A stretch of 64,000 nt of DNA, from contig CAWBKF010000004.1 of the NCBI GenBank assembly GCA_963789275.1, positions 812,285 to 876,284 of the forward strand. The letters run 5' to 3'. The stretch's first letter is position 1; each line of letters begins with the position of its first letter. Under the pieces are notes generated by a model, which was given only the letters and a program-made list of their open reading frames with translations, was not told the DNA's origin and did no database searches. The DNA comes from DAHUYF01 sp963789275. Its GTDB lineage: Bacteria > Pseudomonadota > Alphaproteobacteria > ATCC43930 > CGMCC-115725. Positions 25,106 through 36,500 of the stretch are shown piece after piece. The position numbers were made by a program, and so were the translations under genes.

Positions 25106-27238
25106 ATGATCGATTACGAGCTCGGCGCCGACGGCATCGCGGTCGTCGCCTGGAACATGGTCGAGCGCTCGATGAACGTGCTCAACGACGCCTCGGTCGT
25201 GCGCTTCGCCGCATTGGTCGAGGCGGCGATCAGGGATCCCGCCGTCAAAGGCGTCATCGTCACCTCGAAGAAGCGCGACTTCCTCGCCGGCGCCGATCTG
25301 ACCGAGCTCGGGCGCTCGGCCGACGCGGCGAGCCTGATGGCCTTCACCACGCGCTTCCATGCCCTGATGCGCGCCATCGAGAAGAGCGGCAAGCCGTTCT
25401 GCGCCGCGATCAACGGCACGGCGCTGGGCGGCGGCTACGAGATCGCGCTCGCCTGCCACCGCCGCATCGCCGCCGACGATCCCCGCATCCGCATCGGCCT
25501 GCCGGAAGTGACCATCGGCCTGCTGCCCGGCGGCGGCGGCACGCAGCGCCTGCCGCGCATGATCGGCATTCGCGCGGCATTGCCGCTGCTGCTCGAGGGC
25601 CGCAAGCTCGACCCCGCCAAGGCGCTGGCCGCCGGCCTCGTCGACCAGGTGGTGCCCGCCGACCGGCTGCTCGAAGCGGCGCGCGCCTGGCTCCTCACCG
25701 AGGGGCCGCAGAACGCGGTGCAGCCCTGGGACCGCAAGGGCTTCAAGATCCCCGATGGCGGCGTATTCTCGCCCAAGGGGCACGAGACCTTCGTCGCCGG
25801 CAACGCGCTGCTGCACGAGAAGACCTGGGGCAATTATCCCGCGCCGCGCAACATCGCATCCTGCGTCTATGAGGGGCTGATCACCGATTTCGACACCGGC
25901 CTCAAGATCGAGAGCCGCTATTTCGTCAATTGCGCGCTCTCCGGCGAGGCGCGCAACATGATCCGCAGCCTGTTCTTCTCGATCGGCGAGGCCAACAAGC
26001 TGGCGGCGCGGCCCAAGGACGTGCCGGAGCAGAGCTACCGCCGCATCGGCGTGCTCGGCGCCGGCATGATGGGCGCCGGCATCGCCGCGGTCAGCGCCGA
26101 GGCCGGAATCGAGGTGGTGCTGCTCGACGCCAGCCTGGCGCAGGCCGAGCAGGGCAAGGCGCGGGTGCGGGTGGCGTTGGAGCGGCGCGTGCAGCAGCGC
26201 CGCCTCGGCGAGGCCCAGCGCGATGCGGTGCTGGCGCGCATCCACCCCGGCGCGAGCTACGACGACCTCCGCGGCGCCGAGCTCATCATCGAGGCGGTGT
26301 TCGAGGACCGCAAGATCAAGGCCGAGGTGACGCGCCAGGCCGAGGCGGTGCTCGACGCCAACGCGATCTTCGCCTCCAACACCTCGACCTTGCCGATCAC
26401 CGGCCTCGCCGAGGCGAGCCTCAGGCCGGAGAATTTCATCGGCCTGCATTTCTTTTCGCCGGTCGAGCGCATGCCGCTGGTCGAGATCATCCGCGGGCGC
26501 CGCACCTCCGATGCCTGTTTGGCGCGCGCCATGGATTACGTCCGGCGCATCGGCAAGACGCCGATCACCGTCAATGACAGCCGCGGCTTCTACACCAGCC
26601 GTGTCTTCGGGACCTATGTCAGCGAAGGCCTGACGCTGCTCGGCGAGGGCGTCGCTCCGGCGCTGATCGACAATGCCGGGCGCATGGCCGGCATGCCGGT
26701 GGGCCCGCTCGCGCTCGCCGACGAGGTCTCGATCGAGCTCATGTACAAGGTGAGGAAGCAGACCCGCGCCGATCTCGGCAAGGACTATCGCGGCAACGCG
26801 GCTTCCGACGCGGTGATCGATCTCATGGTCGAGAAGCTCGGCCGCATCGGCAAGAAAGCGGGGAAGGGGTTCTACGACTATCCCACCGACGGCAGGAAGC
26901 AGCTCTGGCCGGGCCTGGCGCAGCATTTCAAGCCGCTCGCCGCGCAGCCCGATGTGGCCCTGGTCAAGCAGCGCCTGCTCTACGTCCAGTCGGTCGAGAC
27001 CGCGCGCTGCCTCGAGGAGAAGGTGGTGCTCGATCCCCGCGACGCCGATGTCGGCGCCATCCTCGGCTGGGGCTTTCCGCCTTTCCTCGGCGGCACGGTG
27101 AGCCAGATGCACAGCATCGGCCTCGACCGCTTCATCGCCGAATGCGACCGCCTGGCGCAGCGCCACGGCGACCGCTTCGCTCCGCCCCGGCTGCTGCGCG
27201 ACATGGCGGCTGCGGGACAGGCGTTCTACGCGGTGTGA
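25106..27238 (+). CDS. fadB: Bifunctional enoyl-CoA hydratase/3-hydroxyacyl-CoA dehydrogenase
   Basis: A 710-residue multifunctional beta-oxidation enzyme. Residues about 10-190 form the crotonase domain ('DFLAGADLTELGR', 'AINGTALGGGYEIALACHRR', 'PEVTIGLLPGGGGTQRLPRM', with the two active-site Glu positions present). From about 312 comes the NAD-binding domain 'RIGVLGAGMMGAGIAAVSAE', with the catalytic His in 'IGLHFFSPVERMPLVEI', followed by two 3HCDH C-terminal domains. It forms the second gene of the operon and would act with FadA in a complex. The longer FadJ-type naming is equally possible. Confidence 0.94.
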   Translation: MIDYELGADGIAVVAWNMVERSMNVLNDASVVRFAALVEAAIRDPAVKGVIVTSKKRDFLAGADLTELGRSADAASLMAFTTRFHALMRAIEKSGKPFCAAINGTALGGGYEIALACHRRIAADDPRIRIGLPEVTIGLLPGGGGTQRLPRMIGIRAALPLLLEGRKLDPAKALAAGLVDQVVPADRLLEAARAWLLTEGPQNAVQPWDRKGFKIPDGGVFSPKGHETFVAGNALLHEKTWGNYPAPRNIASCVYEGLITDFDTGLKIESRYFVNCALSGEARNMIRSLFFSIGEANKLAARPKDVPEQSYRRIGVLGAGMMGAGIAAVSAEAGIEVVLLDASLAQAEQGKARVRVALERRVQQRRLGEAQRDAVLARIHPGASYDDLRGAELIIEAVFEDRKIKAEVTRQAEAVLDANAIFASNTSTLPITGLAEASLRPENFIGLHFFSPVERMPLVEIIRGRRTSDACLARAMDYVRRIGKTPITVNDSRGFYTSRVFGTYVSEGLTLLGEGVAPALIDNAGRMAGMPVGPLALADEVSIELMYKVRKQTRADLGKDYRGNAASDAVIDLMVEKLGRIGKKAGKGFYDYPTDGRKQLWPGLAQHFKPLAAQPDVALVKQRLLYVQSVETARCLEEKVVLDPRDADVGAILGWGFPPFLGGTVSQMHSIGLDRFIAECDRLAQRHGDRFAPPRLLRDMAAAGQAFYAV

Positions 27239-27244
27239 GGCGGC

Positions 27245-28576
27245 TCACCGCTTCTGCGGCAGGCCCTTCGTCCGGGTGAGGCTGGCGCCGTCGAGATTGG
27301 CGTCGGTAAGATTGGCGTCGGTGAAGGTGCAGGCGTCGAGCTTTGCCTCCTGCAGCTGGGCGCCGGTGAGGTCGGCACGCGAGAAATCGGCGCCGACCAG
27401 ATTGGCGCGCCGCAGATTGGCGCCGGCGAGATTGGCGCCGACGAAGCGCGCGCGCTCGCCATTGGCGGGGAAATCGATGTGGCGCGTGCCGACGTCGACC
27501 AGCGGGCCGAGCTTCGCGCCGGCGAGGTTCGCCGCGTTGAAGCAGGCGCGGCGCAAGGTGGCGCCGCGCAGATCGGCCTCGACCAGCAGCGCCTGGCGCA
27601 GATCGGCCGAGGTCAGATCGGCCATCGCCAGCAGCGCGCGCGTGAGATCGGCGCGGCGCAGATCGGCGCCGGGCAGCAGCGCCATGACCAGCCGACCATT
27701 GGCCAGCGGGCGGCCGCGCAGATCGAGCCTGGCGAGCAGCGCGCGCTTGCCTCTTTGTCCCTGGCTGTCGAGCCACAGCGCGTGCTCGCTGAGGGCCGCC
27801 GCGAGATCGGGCTCGCTCGTGGCGACATGCGCGCCCTTGATCGCCTTCTGAAGCTCCACGAGCTCGAGCGCCTCGGGATCGAAGATGGCGTCGCTGACAT
27901 CGGCGCCTTCGAGATCGGCGCCGCGCAGATTGGCGCCGGTGAGCACGGCGGAATGGAAGGTGGCGCCTGCCAGCCTGGCCTGGGCGAAATTGGCGCCTTC
28001 GAGGATGCTGCCGGTGAAGTTGGCGTGACGCGCATCGGCGCCCTCGAGCGTGCAGCCGCGCATCGCCGCGTCGGTGAAGTCGGCGCGCAGGATCATGGAG
28101 CTGCCATGCGGCAGCGGCGCCGCCGCCTCGCTCCCGCCGGCATCGCTGTCGTCGTCGCTATAGGGCTCGCGGAAGCTGCGCACGATCTGCGCCTGGCGCG
28201 CGTCGTGCAGCACCACCGTCGCCTCGCGCAGGTCGGCGTGGGCGAGCAGGCTGCGGTTCATCTCGGCGCCGCGGAAGCAGCTGCCGCGCAAATCGGCGCC
28301 GGTCATGTCGGCGCCGTCGAGCCCGGCCTGGCGCAGATCGGCGAGCGAAAGCTGGGCGCCGCGCAGATCGGCCGCGGCAAGGTTGGCGCGGCGCAGCCGG
28401 ACGGCGGTGAGCTCGGCCTCCCTGAGGTCGCAGCCCGCGAGGTCCCCGGCGGTGAGATCGGCATAGCTCAGAAGCGCGCGCCGGCCGCCGGACCGCCGGG
28501 CAAGGAAGCGCTCGTGAAGCTGCATTACCGCTTCGAGCGCCTCTGGGCTCAGGCGCATCCAGCTCCCCGAATTCAT
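27245..28576 (-). CDS. Pentapeptide-repeat protein with two modules
   Basis: A 443-residue protein dominated by A(D/N)LxG-type pentapeptides that fold as a right-handed quadrilateral beta helix. Two modules are visible. Each begins with a similar cap: 'LHERFLARRSGGRRALLSYA' (about residues 20-39) and 'HALWLDSQGQRGKRALLARL' (about residues 265-284), followed by DL-rich repeats. A linker with an acidic patch ('PYSDDDSDAGG') interrupts the first module. No signal peptide is present. Functions of such proteins range from gyrase protection to scaffolding; none can be assigned here. It converges with fadB 6 bases away. Confidence 0.85.
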   Translation of the reverse strand: MNSGSWMRLSPEALEAVMQLHERFLARRSGGRRALLSYADLTAGDLAGCDLREAELTAVRLRRANLAAADLRGAQLSLADLRQAGLDGADMTGADLRGSCFRGAEMNRSLLAHADLREATVVLHDARQAQIVRSFREPYSDDDSDAGGSEAAAPLPHGSSMILRADFTDAAMRGCTLEGADARHANFTGSILEGANFAQARLAGATFHSAVLTGANLRGADLEGADVSDAIFDPEALELVELQKAIKGAHVATSEPDLAAALSEHALWLDSQGQRGKRALLARLDLRGRPLANGRLVMALLPGADLRRADLTRALLAMADLTSADLRQALLVEADLRGATLRRACFNAANLAGAKLGPLVDVGTRHIDFPANGERARFVGANLAGANLRRANLVGADFSRADLTGAQLQEAKLDACTFTDANLTDANLDGASLTRTKGLPQKR

Positions 28577-28783
28577 CTGAGGTTCCCGGAGACATGCACC
28601 TTTTTATATCGATCCCGGCTTAACAAACACCTACCTAACAGATTGATTCCCCTGCGAAAGCTGCAAAAGGGCGAGCCGCTACAATGGCTATAGTGGGCAT
28701 GAGCCCATCGCTCCGGGGTATGGCATTTTTGTGCGCAATTAACGCGCGAGTTGCGCGGCTTGCGCCGCCGCCATCGGCCGGGT
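28577..28783. other. Intergenic region between histidine kinase and pentapeptide genes
   Basis: This 207-base region is AT-richer than its surroundings. On the minus strand, GATATAAAAAG about 35 bases before the pentapeptide gene is a plausible -10 region, without a convincing -35. GCGCAATTAACGCGCGAGTTGCGC near 28735-28758 holds overlapping short dyads that could end histidine-kinase transcription. No gene was seen. Confidence 0.35.
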
Positions 28784-30218
<1,435 letters not shown>

Positions 30219-30561
30219 GAGATCCGCCCTCCGTGGCCGGTAAACCGCCGGTAAACCATAGCGACGCAACCCTTAATTTTCTGTCTAGCGGAGCCGGCGC
30301 GGAATGGTTGCGGTGGCGGACGGGACAAGCCTGCCCGGCCACCGCCGCGCAAGCGCCAGCTCATCCATACTCGCTCGGATCGCAGCAAGTCCTTCTCCGC
30401 CCTTCAGGGCGGAGAAGGATTTAGGATGAGGTGTGTTTTCACGGCGATGCCGCCGGAGTTCGGGTGCGTTGGCGGCGATTGGGCGGACACCGAACGGCCC
30501 CACCTCATCCCAACCTTCTCCGCCCCTGGGGGCGGAGAAGGAGAAATCCGGGCGCTCAGCC
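30219..30561. other. Gene-free gap filled largely by a 151-bp repeat
   Basis: The gap between the histidine kinase and the DUF2852 gene holds repeat copy 1 (30391-30541) and otherwise nothing recognisable. The kinase promoter should lie in 30219-30390; no clear hexamers were seen. Confidence 0.6.
30391..30541 (+). repeat. 151-bp dispersed repeat, copy 1
   Basis: The unit is bounded by two hairpins: CCTTCTCCGCCC-TTCA-GGGCGGAGAAGG (30391-30418) and CCTTCTCCGCCC-CTGG-GGGCGGAGAAGG (30514-30541). Between them GATGAGGTG and CACCTCATC form an inner inverted pair around a divergent core. The same architecture recurs in opposite orientation at 38895-39045, with exactly the same length. Confidence 0.85.
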
Positions 30562-30981
30562 TCAGCCTTGCGGCTGTGGCGCTTCCGGCGGGCGACGGCG
30601 CTCGGCCAGGAACTGGTCGAACTCGGCCTTGTCCTTGGCGAGGCGCAGCCGCTCGAGGAAGTCCAGAAACTCGCGCTGCTCCTCCTCGAGCCGGCGCAAG
30701 GTCGCCTCGCGGTACTCGTCGAAAGCGCGGTTGCCGCTCGAGGCCGGGCCGCCGCCCTGCCAGTGCCGCATCCGGTGCTGCAGCCGGTCGACGCCACCGC
30801 TCTCGTGCCAGCTGGCGAGCCGGCCGCGTTTCCAGCATCCCATTCTTCCGCTCCATAGGAGAAAGGCCAAAAGGGCGAGCCCGACCGGCCAGAACAGCGC
30901 GAATCCCAGCACCATGAGGGCGATCCAGACCGGCTTGCCGATCTCGTCGAGCCGCTGTGCAACGCCTGCCGCGATATCCAT
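30562..30981 (-). CDS. DUF2852 membrane protein
   Basis: A 139-residue inner-membrane protein. One long hydrophobic stretch (about residues 17-43, 'KPVWIALMVLGFALFWPVGL') is followed by a basic, Trp-containing segment ('WSGRMGCWKR') and a C-terminal amphipathic helix 'FDEYREATLRRLEEEQREF' ending in 'AKDKAEFDQFLAERR', the signature of DUF2852. The family is common in alphaproteobacteria and has no known function. A dyad 13-29 bases before the start suggests regulated expression. Confidence 0.82.
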   Translation of the reverse strand: MDIAAGVAQRLDEIGKPVWIALMVLGFALFWPVGLALLAFLLWSGRMGCWKRGRLASWHESGGVDRLQHRMRHWQGGGPASSGNRAFDEYREATLRRLEEEQREFLDFLERLRLAKDKAEFDQFLAERRRPPEAPQPQG

Positions 30982-30993
30982 GAGTCGCCTCGA

Positions 30994-31010
30994 TGTAAAT
31001 GTTATTCACA
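30994..31010. promoter_or_regulatory. Dyad upstream of the DUF2852 gene
   Basis: TGTAAAT-GTT-ATTCACA is a 7-bp inverted repeat with one mismatch between a TetR gene and the DUF2852 gene. On the minus strand it overlaps a possible -10 (TAACAT). It may be the site of the adjacent TetR protein. Confidence 0.4.
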
Positions 31011-31057
31011 TTCACTTATGCGCTGGCCGCCGGCATGTCAAGACCGTCGGCGGCGAT

Positions 31058-31747
31058 TCAGTCCTTGGCCGGCGGCGGACCGCCGAGACCGAGCCCCTGG
31101 AGATAGACCAGCACGCCGGCCTCGAGCAGATCCTCGGGCGCCATGGGCAGCGCGCGCCGGGCCTTGTCGCCGCGGCCGAACAGCGAGGCGATGCCATGGG
31201 TCATCGCCCAGATGTGCAGCCCCATCATCAGGGCCGGGGGCCGCCGCTCCTTCGGCAGCTTGGCGGCGAGCGCCTCGGCCGCGCGGCGCAGCACGCCGAG
31301 CGCGCTCTCGCCCGCCGCCTGCAGCTCGGGATAGACGTCGAGCGGCAGGCCGGCCTCGAACATCGCGGCGTAATAGGCGCGCTCGTGTCGCGCGAAGGCG
31401 AGATAGGCGCGGCCGACGCGGTTGAAAGCGGTGATCGGGTCGGGACGGCCCTCGTCCCAGGCGCTGACGAGCGCCGCATCGAACAGCGCGAAGCCGCGTT
31501 TGGCGACTTCGGCCATGAGCTCGTCGCGATCGCGAAAATGCCGATAGGGCGCGGCCGGGCTGACGCCGGCGAGCCGCGCCGCGTCGACGAAGGTGAACCC
31601 GGCGGGACCGCGCTCGGCGATGAGCTGCAGCGCCGCCGTGACCAGCGCCTCGCGCAGATTGCCGTGATGATAGGAGCGATGGTTGCCGCCGTCGCGCCCG
31701 TGCCTGGACCAGCCCATGTTAAAGCCTTTTACATCAACTTTCGCCAC
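31058..31747 (-). CDS. TetR/AcrR family regulator
   Basis: A 229-residue regulator. The N-terminal helix-turn-helix reads 'SYHHGNLREALVTAALQLIA', then 'FTFVDAARLAGVSPAAPYRH' and 'FRDRDELM', the pattern of the TetR_C_33/WHG subgroup. The ligand domain contains 'RVGRAYLAFARHERAYYAAM'. The GTG at 31747 is preferred because GGAAAGGAAGG lies before it; an ATG at 31717 is the alternative. Downstream on the same strand is DUF2852; the divergent neighbour is the marR-RND operon. Its target could be either; the dyad at 30994 favours DUF2852. Confidence 0.86.
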   Translation of the reverse strand: MAKVDVKGFNMGWSRHGRDGGNHRSYHHGNLREALVTAALQLIAERGPAGFTFVDAARLAGVSPAAPYRHFRDRDELMAEVAKRGFALFDAALVSAWDEGRPDPITAFNRVGRAYLAFARHERAYYAAMFEAGLPLDVYPELQAAGESALGVLRRAAEALAAKLPKERRPPALMMGLHIWAMTHGIASLFGRGDKARRALPMAPEDLLEAGVLVYLQGLGLGGPPPAKD

Positions 31748-31830
31748 GGTGCAGCCTTCCTTTCCGGGGAGGGCGCCCGGGCGCGGGCGGCAGCGGGCAC
31801 AAAAAGAGGGATGCGCACCGTCGCACGCGC

Positions 31831-31850
31831 ATATGATAGACACTTCATAT
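31831..31850. promoter_or_regulatory. Dyad upstream of marR
   Basis: ATATGA (31831-31836) is mirrored by TCATAT (31845-31850), giving a 20-base dyad 26 bases before the marR start. This size and place suit a MarR-dimer operator that would autoregulate the marR-RND operon. Confidence 0.5.
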
Positions 31851-31875
31851 CGGCGACTGATCATAAAGGTGGCAT

Positions 31876-32373
31876 ATGAGTGGGCCGATCCCCGCACCGG
31901 CGGAGCCGTCGCTCGGTGCCTTGATCCAGGAGGTGGGAAGGCTGTTCCGCCGCCGCTTCGCCGAGCAGGCGCGGGCGGCCTCGCTGCCTTTCAGCCGCAA
32001 CCAGTGCTCGGTGCTGGCGATGCTCCAGCGCAATGAGGGCCTGACCCAGGCGGCGCTGGCGCAGCTCCTGGACATCGAGCCGATTTCCGTGGTGCGGCTG
32101 CTCGACGGGCTGGAAGAGGCCGGGATGATCGAGCGCCGCGTCAACCCGCGCGACCGCCGCTGCTGGATGCTCTATCTCACCGCCGCCGCGGCGCCGGTGC
32201 TGGAGCAGATCCGGGTCGTGGGCAGATCGGTGCGCGAGGAGGCGCTGGCCGGGGTGCCGGCGCGGCGGCGCGAGATGCTGGTCGCCGATCTCAGGCGCCT
32301 CAAGGAGAATCTCTCGAGCGCGTCGCTCGAGATCGCGGCCGATGACGGCGAGATGCTGACGGCGACACGCTAG
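31876..32373 (+). CDS. MarR family regulator of the RND pump
   Basis: A 165-residue winged-helix protein with the MarR layout: 'LPFSRNQCSVLAMLQRNEGL', 'TQAALAQLLDIEPISVVRLL' (recognition helix) and the wing 'GMIERRVNPRDRRCWMLYLT'. The C-terminal helix provides dimerisation. The RND adaptor starts 14 bases after its stop, so it belongs to the same operon and most likely represses it until a ligand binds. AAGGTGG precedes the ATG at 31876. Confidence 0.92.
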   Translation: MSGPIPAPAEPSLGALIQEVGRLFRRRFAEQARAASLPFSRNQCSVLAMLQRNEGLTQAALAQLLDIEPISVVRLLDGLEEAGMIERRVNPRDRRCWMLYLTAAAAPVLEQIRVVGRSVREEALAGVPARRREMLVADLRRLKENLSSASLEIAADDGEMLTATR

Positions 32374-32386
32374 GCAAGGGGGCGGG

Positions 32387-33535
32387 ATGGCCAGAAGACT
32401 CGTCCTCGTCGCCGCGCTGATCGCCGTCGCGGCCATCGGCTGGGCGCTTTACGCCTATACCGGGACGCCGCGCGCGGCGACGGAGAAGCGCGCGGGACTG
32501 CCGCCCGCGCCGGTCACCGCCGGCCTCGCCGAGGCGCGCGACATGCCGGCCTATGTCCGCGGCATCGGCTCGGTGCAGGCCTACAACGCGGTCGCGATCA
32601 AGAGCCGCGTCGACGGCCAGATCGTCAAGGTCGACTTCACCGAGGGCCAGGAGGTCAAGGCCGGCGACCTGTTGTTCGAGATCGATCCGCGCCCGTTCCA
32701 GGCGGCGCTGGAGCAGGCCGGCGCCAACAAGCAGAAGGACGAGGCGCAGCTGGTCAGCGCCGAGGCCGATCTGAAGCGCTACACCGAGCTCGTCGGCCAC
32801 GGCTTCCAGACGGTGCAGATCTTCGACCAGCAGAAGGCGCTGGTCGGCCAGCTGCAAGCGGCGATCAAGGCCGACCAGGCGCAGATCGACATGGCGCAGC
32901 TCAATCTGCAATACGCCCAGCTCCGCTCGCCGATCGACGGGCGCACCGGCGCGCGCCTCGTCGATATCGGCAATCTCGTCCACGCCGCCGACAACACGCC
33001 GCTGGTCAGCGTCACGCAGCTCAAGCCGATCTTCGTCAGCTTCACCGTGCCGCAGGACCAGTTCCTGCGCATCCGCCAGGCGACCCGCGGCGGCGAGGTC
33101 GCGGTCGACGCGCTCGCCGAGGACGAGGCGACCGAGCTCGCCCAGGGCAAGCTCACCCTCATCGACAATCAGATCGACCAGCAGACCGGCACGCTGCATC
33201 TGAAGGCGAGCTTCGACAATGCCGACGAGACGCTGTGGCCCGGCGAGTTCGTCAATCTCCGGGTGGTGACCGGCACGCTTAGGGATATCGTCACGGTGCC
33301 GATGCGCGCGGTGCAGCAGGGGCCCAAGGGGGCCTATCTCTTCGTCATCAAGCCGGACCTGACGGTCGAGATGCGCACTGTCGTGGTCGCCGAGACCGAG
33401 CACGACCTCGCGGCGATCGACAAGGGTCTTGCTGCCGGCGAGCGGATCGTCCTCGACGGGCAGTTCCGCCTGGATCAGGGCAGCAAGGTGCGGCTCGAGG
33501 CGCCGGCCACCGCCGACGCGGCGCCGAGCCGATGA
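32387..33535 (+). CDS. RND efflux periplasmic adaptor (MdtA-like)
   Basis: A 382-residue membrane fusion protein. A signal/anchor (residues about 3-22, 'LVLVAALIAVAAIGWALYAY') is followed by the first lipoyl half 'VAIKSRVDGQIVKVDFTEGQ', the alpha hairpin 'LKRYTELVGHGFQTVQIFDQ', the second lipoyl half 'LQYAQLRSPIDGRTGARLVD' and the beta-barrel and membrane-proximal domains ('VTVPMRAVQQGPKGAYLFVI'). No lipobox Cys is seen, so it is anchored by an uncleaved helix or free. The permease gene follows after 38 bases. Confidence 0.93.
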   Translation: MARRLVLVAALIAVAAIGWALYAYTGTPRAATEKRAGLPPAPVTAGLAEARDMPAYVRGIGSVQAYNAVAIKSRVDGQIVKVDFTEGQEVKAGDLLFEIDPRPFQAALEQAGANKQKDEAQLVSAEADLKRYTELVGHGFQTVQIFDQQKALVGQLQAAIKADQAQIDMAQLNLQYAQLRSPIDGRTGARLVDIGNLVHAADNTPLVSVTQLKPIFVSFTVPQDQFLRIRQATRGGEVAVDALAEDEATELAQGKLTLIDNQIDQQTGTLHLKASFDNADETLWPGEFVNLRVVTGTLRDIVTVPMRAVQQGPKGAYLFVIKPDLTVEMRTVVVAETEHDLAAIDKGLAAGERIVLDGQFRLDQGSKVRLEAPATADAAPSR

Positions 33536-33573
33536 TCGCGGCGCCGCGCCGGCTGGCCTGAGGTCGGACCCGG

Positions 33574-36500
33574 ATGAGCATCTCGCAACCCTTCATCCAC
33601 CGTCCCATCGCCACCTCGCTGCTGATGGTGGGGCTGCTGATCTTCGGCCTTGCCGCCTACAATCTGCTGCCGGTGGCGGCGCTGCCGAATGTCGATTTCC
33701 CCACCATCTCGGTGACGGCGGCGCTGCCGGGCGCGAGCCCGGAGACCATGGCCTCGTCGGTGGCGACGCCGCTCGAGCAGCAATTCGCCGCGATCTCCGG
33801 CCTCGACCAGATGACCTCGACCAGCGGCCTCGGCTCGACCAGCATCACCTTGCAATTCGCGCTCAACCGCAACATCGACGGCGCGGCGCAGGATGTGCAG
33901 ACCGCGATCAACGCGGCAAGCGGGGTGCTGCCCAAGAACCTGCCGAATCCGCCGACCTACAAGAAGGTCAACCCCGCCGACCGCGCCATCCTGATCTATG
34001 CCGTCCATTCCGACACGCTGCCGATCTACAAGGTCGATGATTTCGCCGAGCTCATCCTGGCGGAGAAGATCTCGACCGTCGCCGGCGTGTCGCAGGTCGA
34101 CGTCGCCGGCCAGCAGAAATTCGCCGTGCGCGTCCAGGTCAATCCCGATGCGCTGGCCGGCCGCGGCATCGGCCTCGAGGACGTGCGCAACGCGCTGCTC
34201 AATACCAGCACCGACCAGCCCAAGGGCAACCTCGAGAACGCGCATCAGGCGCTGACCCTCGACACCAACGACCAGCTCTTCAACGCCGATGCCTTCAACA
34301 AGGTGATCGTGGCCTATCGCAACGGCGCGCCGGTGCGGATCAAGGACATCGGCAACGCCATCGATTCGGTCGAGCTCAACCATGTCGGCGCCTGGTACGA
34401 CGACAGCCAGGCGATCCTGCTGCTGGTGCGCCGCGAGGCCGGGGCCAACACCGTCGCCACCGTCGATCACATCAAGGCGCTGATGGAGGAGCTGCGCGCC
34501 TCGGTGCCGCCCACCGTCAAGGTCGACCTCGTCTCCGACCGCACGCTCACCATCCGTGCCTCGGTCGCCGATGTCCGCTTCACGCTGCTGCTCACCGTCG
34601 GCCTCGTCGTCATGGTGATCTTTCTCTTCCTGCGCAAGCTCTGGGCGACCATCATCCCGGGGATCGCCGTGCCGCTCTCGATCGTCGGCACCTTCCCGGT
34701 CATGTACATGCTGGGCTACAACCTCGACAACCTCTCGCTCATGGGACTGACGATCGCCGTGGGATTCGTCGTCGACGACGCCATCGTCATGATCGAGAAC
34801 ATCGTCCGCTACATCGAGGAAGGCGAGACCCCGCTGCAGGCGGCGCTCAAGGGCGCCGGACAGATCGGCTTCACCATCATCTCGATCACCTTCTCGCTCA
34901 TCGCCGTGTTCATCCCGCTGATCTTCATGAGCGGCATCATCGGCCGGCTGTTCCGCGAATTCGCCATGACGGTGACGATCTCGGTGCTGGTCTCGGCGCT
35001 GGTGTCGCTGACCTTGACGCCGGTGATGTGCTCGCTGTTCCTGGCGCGCGAGAAGCATGGCGGTGGCGGCCGGCTCAACCGCCTGGCCGAGGGCTTCTTC
35101 GACGGCATGCTGCGCGTCTATGAGAGCGGGCTCAAATGGGTGCTGCGGCATCAGCTCTCGATGCTGCTCGGCACCATCGCGCTCGCCATCCTGACGGGAT
35201 ATCTCTACGTGGTCATCCCCAAGGGCTTCTTCCCGCACCAGGATACGGGCTTCATCTTCGGCGCCGCGGAATCCCGCCAGGACATCTCCTTCGAGGGCAT
35301 GTCCGCGCTGGCGGCCAAGCTCATCGACAAGATCCAGCAGGATCCCGCCGTCGGCGGCGCCATGGGCTTCGTCGGCGCCACCGGCGGAAACGCCACCGAG
35401 AATACCGCGCGGATCTTCATCCAGTTGAAGCCCTTCGAACAGCGCGACGTCACCGCCGACCAGGTGATCCAGCGCCTGCGCCCGGCGACGGCGCTGGTCG
35501 GCGGCGTCAAGTTCTACATGCAGGCGGGGCAGGACGTCACCGTCGGCGGCCGGCTCAGCCGCACCGAGTATCAATACACCCTCACCGACACCGACATCGA
35601 TGAGTTGAACCACTGGGCGCCGATCTTCCTCGAGCAGATGCTGAAGCTGCCCGGCCTGCAGGACGTCGCCTCCGACCAGCAGGTCGCCGCGCCGCATATC
35701 GCCATCGACATCAACCGCGACATCGCCTCGCGGCTTGGCATCACGCCGCAGCTGATCGACGACACGCTCTACGACGCCTTCGGCTCGCGCGACGTCACCA
35801 ACATGTTCACCTCGGCCAACCAGTACAAGATCGTGCTCGAGGTGCAGCCGCGCTTCCAGCTCGACGCCAACGCGCTGTCAAAGCTCTATGTCGTCGCCGC
35901 CGGCGGCGCACGCGTGCCGCTCAGCACCTTTGCGCATTTCGTGCCCAAGGTGGAATCGCTGTCGGTCAACCATCAGGGACAATTCCCCGCCGTCACCCTC
36001 TCCTTCAACCTGACACCCGGCACGGCGCTGGGCGAGGCGGTGCAGCGCATCGAGCGCATGCGCGACCAGGTCCAGGCGCCGGTGACGGTGCAAGGCACGT
36101 TCCAGGGCACGGCGCAGGCCTTCCGCGATTCCCTGACCTCGACGCCGCTGCTCGTCGCCGCGGCGATCCTCGTCGTCTACATCGTGCTCGGCATACTCTA
36201 TGAAAGCTACATCCATCCCATCACCATCCTCTCGGCGCTGCCCTCGGCCGGCGTCGGCGCGCTGCTGATGCTGATGCTGTTCCACTACGATCTCAGCGTC
36301 ATCGCCATCATCGGCATCATCCTGCTGATCGGCATCGTCAAGAAGAACGCCATCATGATGATCGACTTCGCGCTGGTGGCGGAGCGCGAGCATGGCAAGA
36401 CACCGGAGGCGGCGATCTACGAGGCCTGCCTGCTGCGCTTCCGTCCGATCATGATGACCACCATGGCGGCGCTGTTGGCGGGGCTGCCGCTGGCGGTCGG

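Noticed and set aside
25079..27166. A 695-codon open frame opposite fadB
   Set aside because: Same effect: low-complexity composition without domains, antisense to an intact bifunctional beta-oxidation gene.
30391..30541. CRISPR-like array from repeated CCTTCTCCGCCC hairpins
   Set aside because: There are only two hairpins, spaced about 95 bases apart with an inner inverted pair, and no evenly spaced spacers or cas genes.
33475..35697. A 740-codon open frame on the strand opposite the RND permease
   Set aside because: It is a mirror of the permease gene's codon bias in GC-rich DNA; its product is rich in His, Arg, Asp and Glu with no domain, while the plus strand encodes a complete conserved permease.
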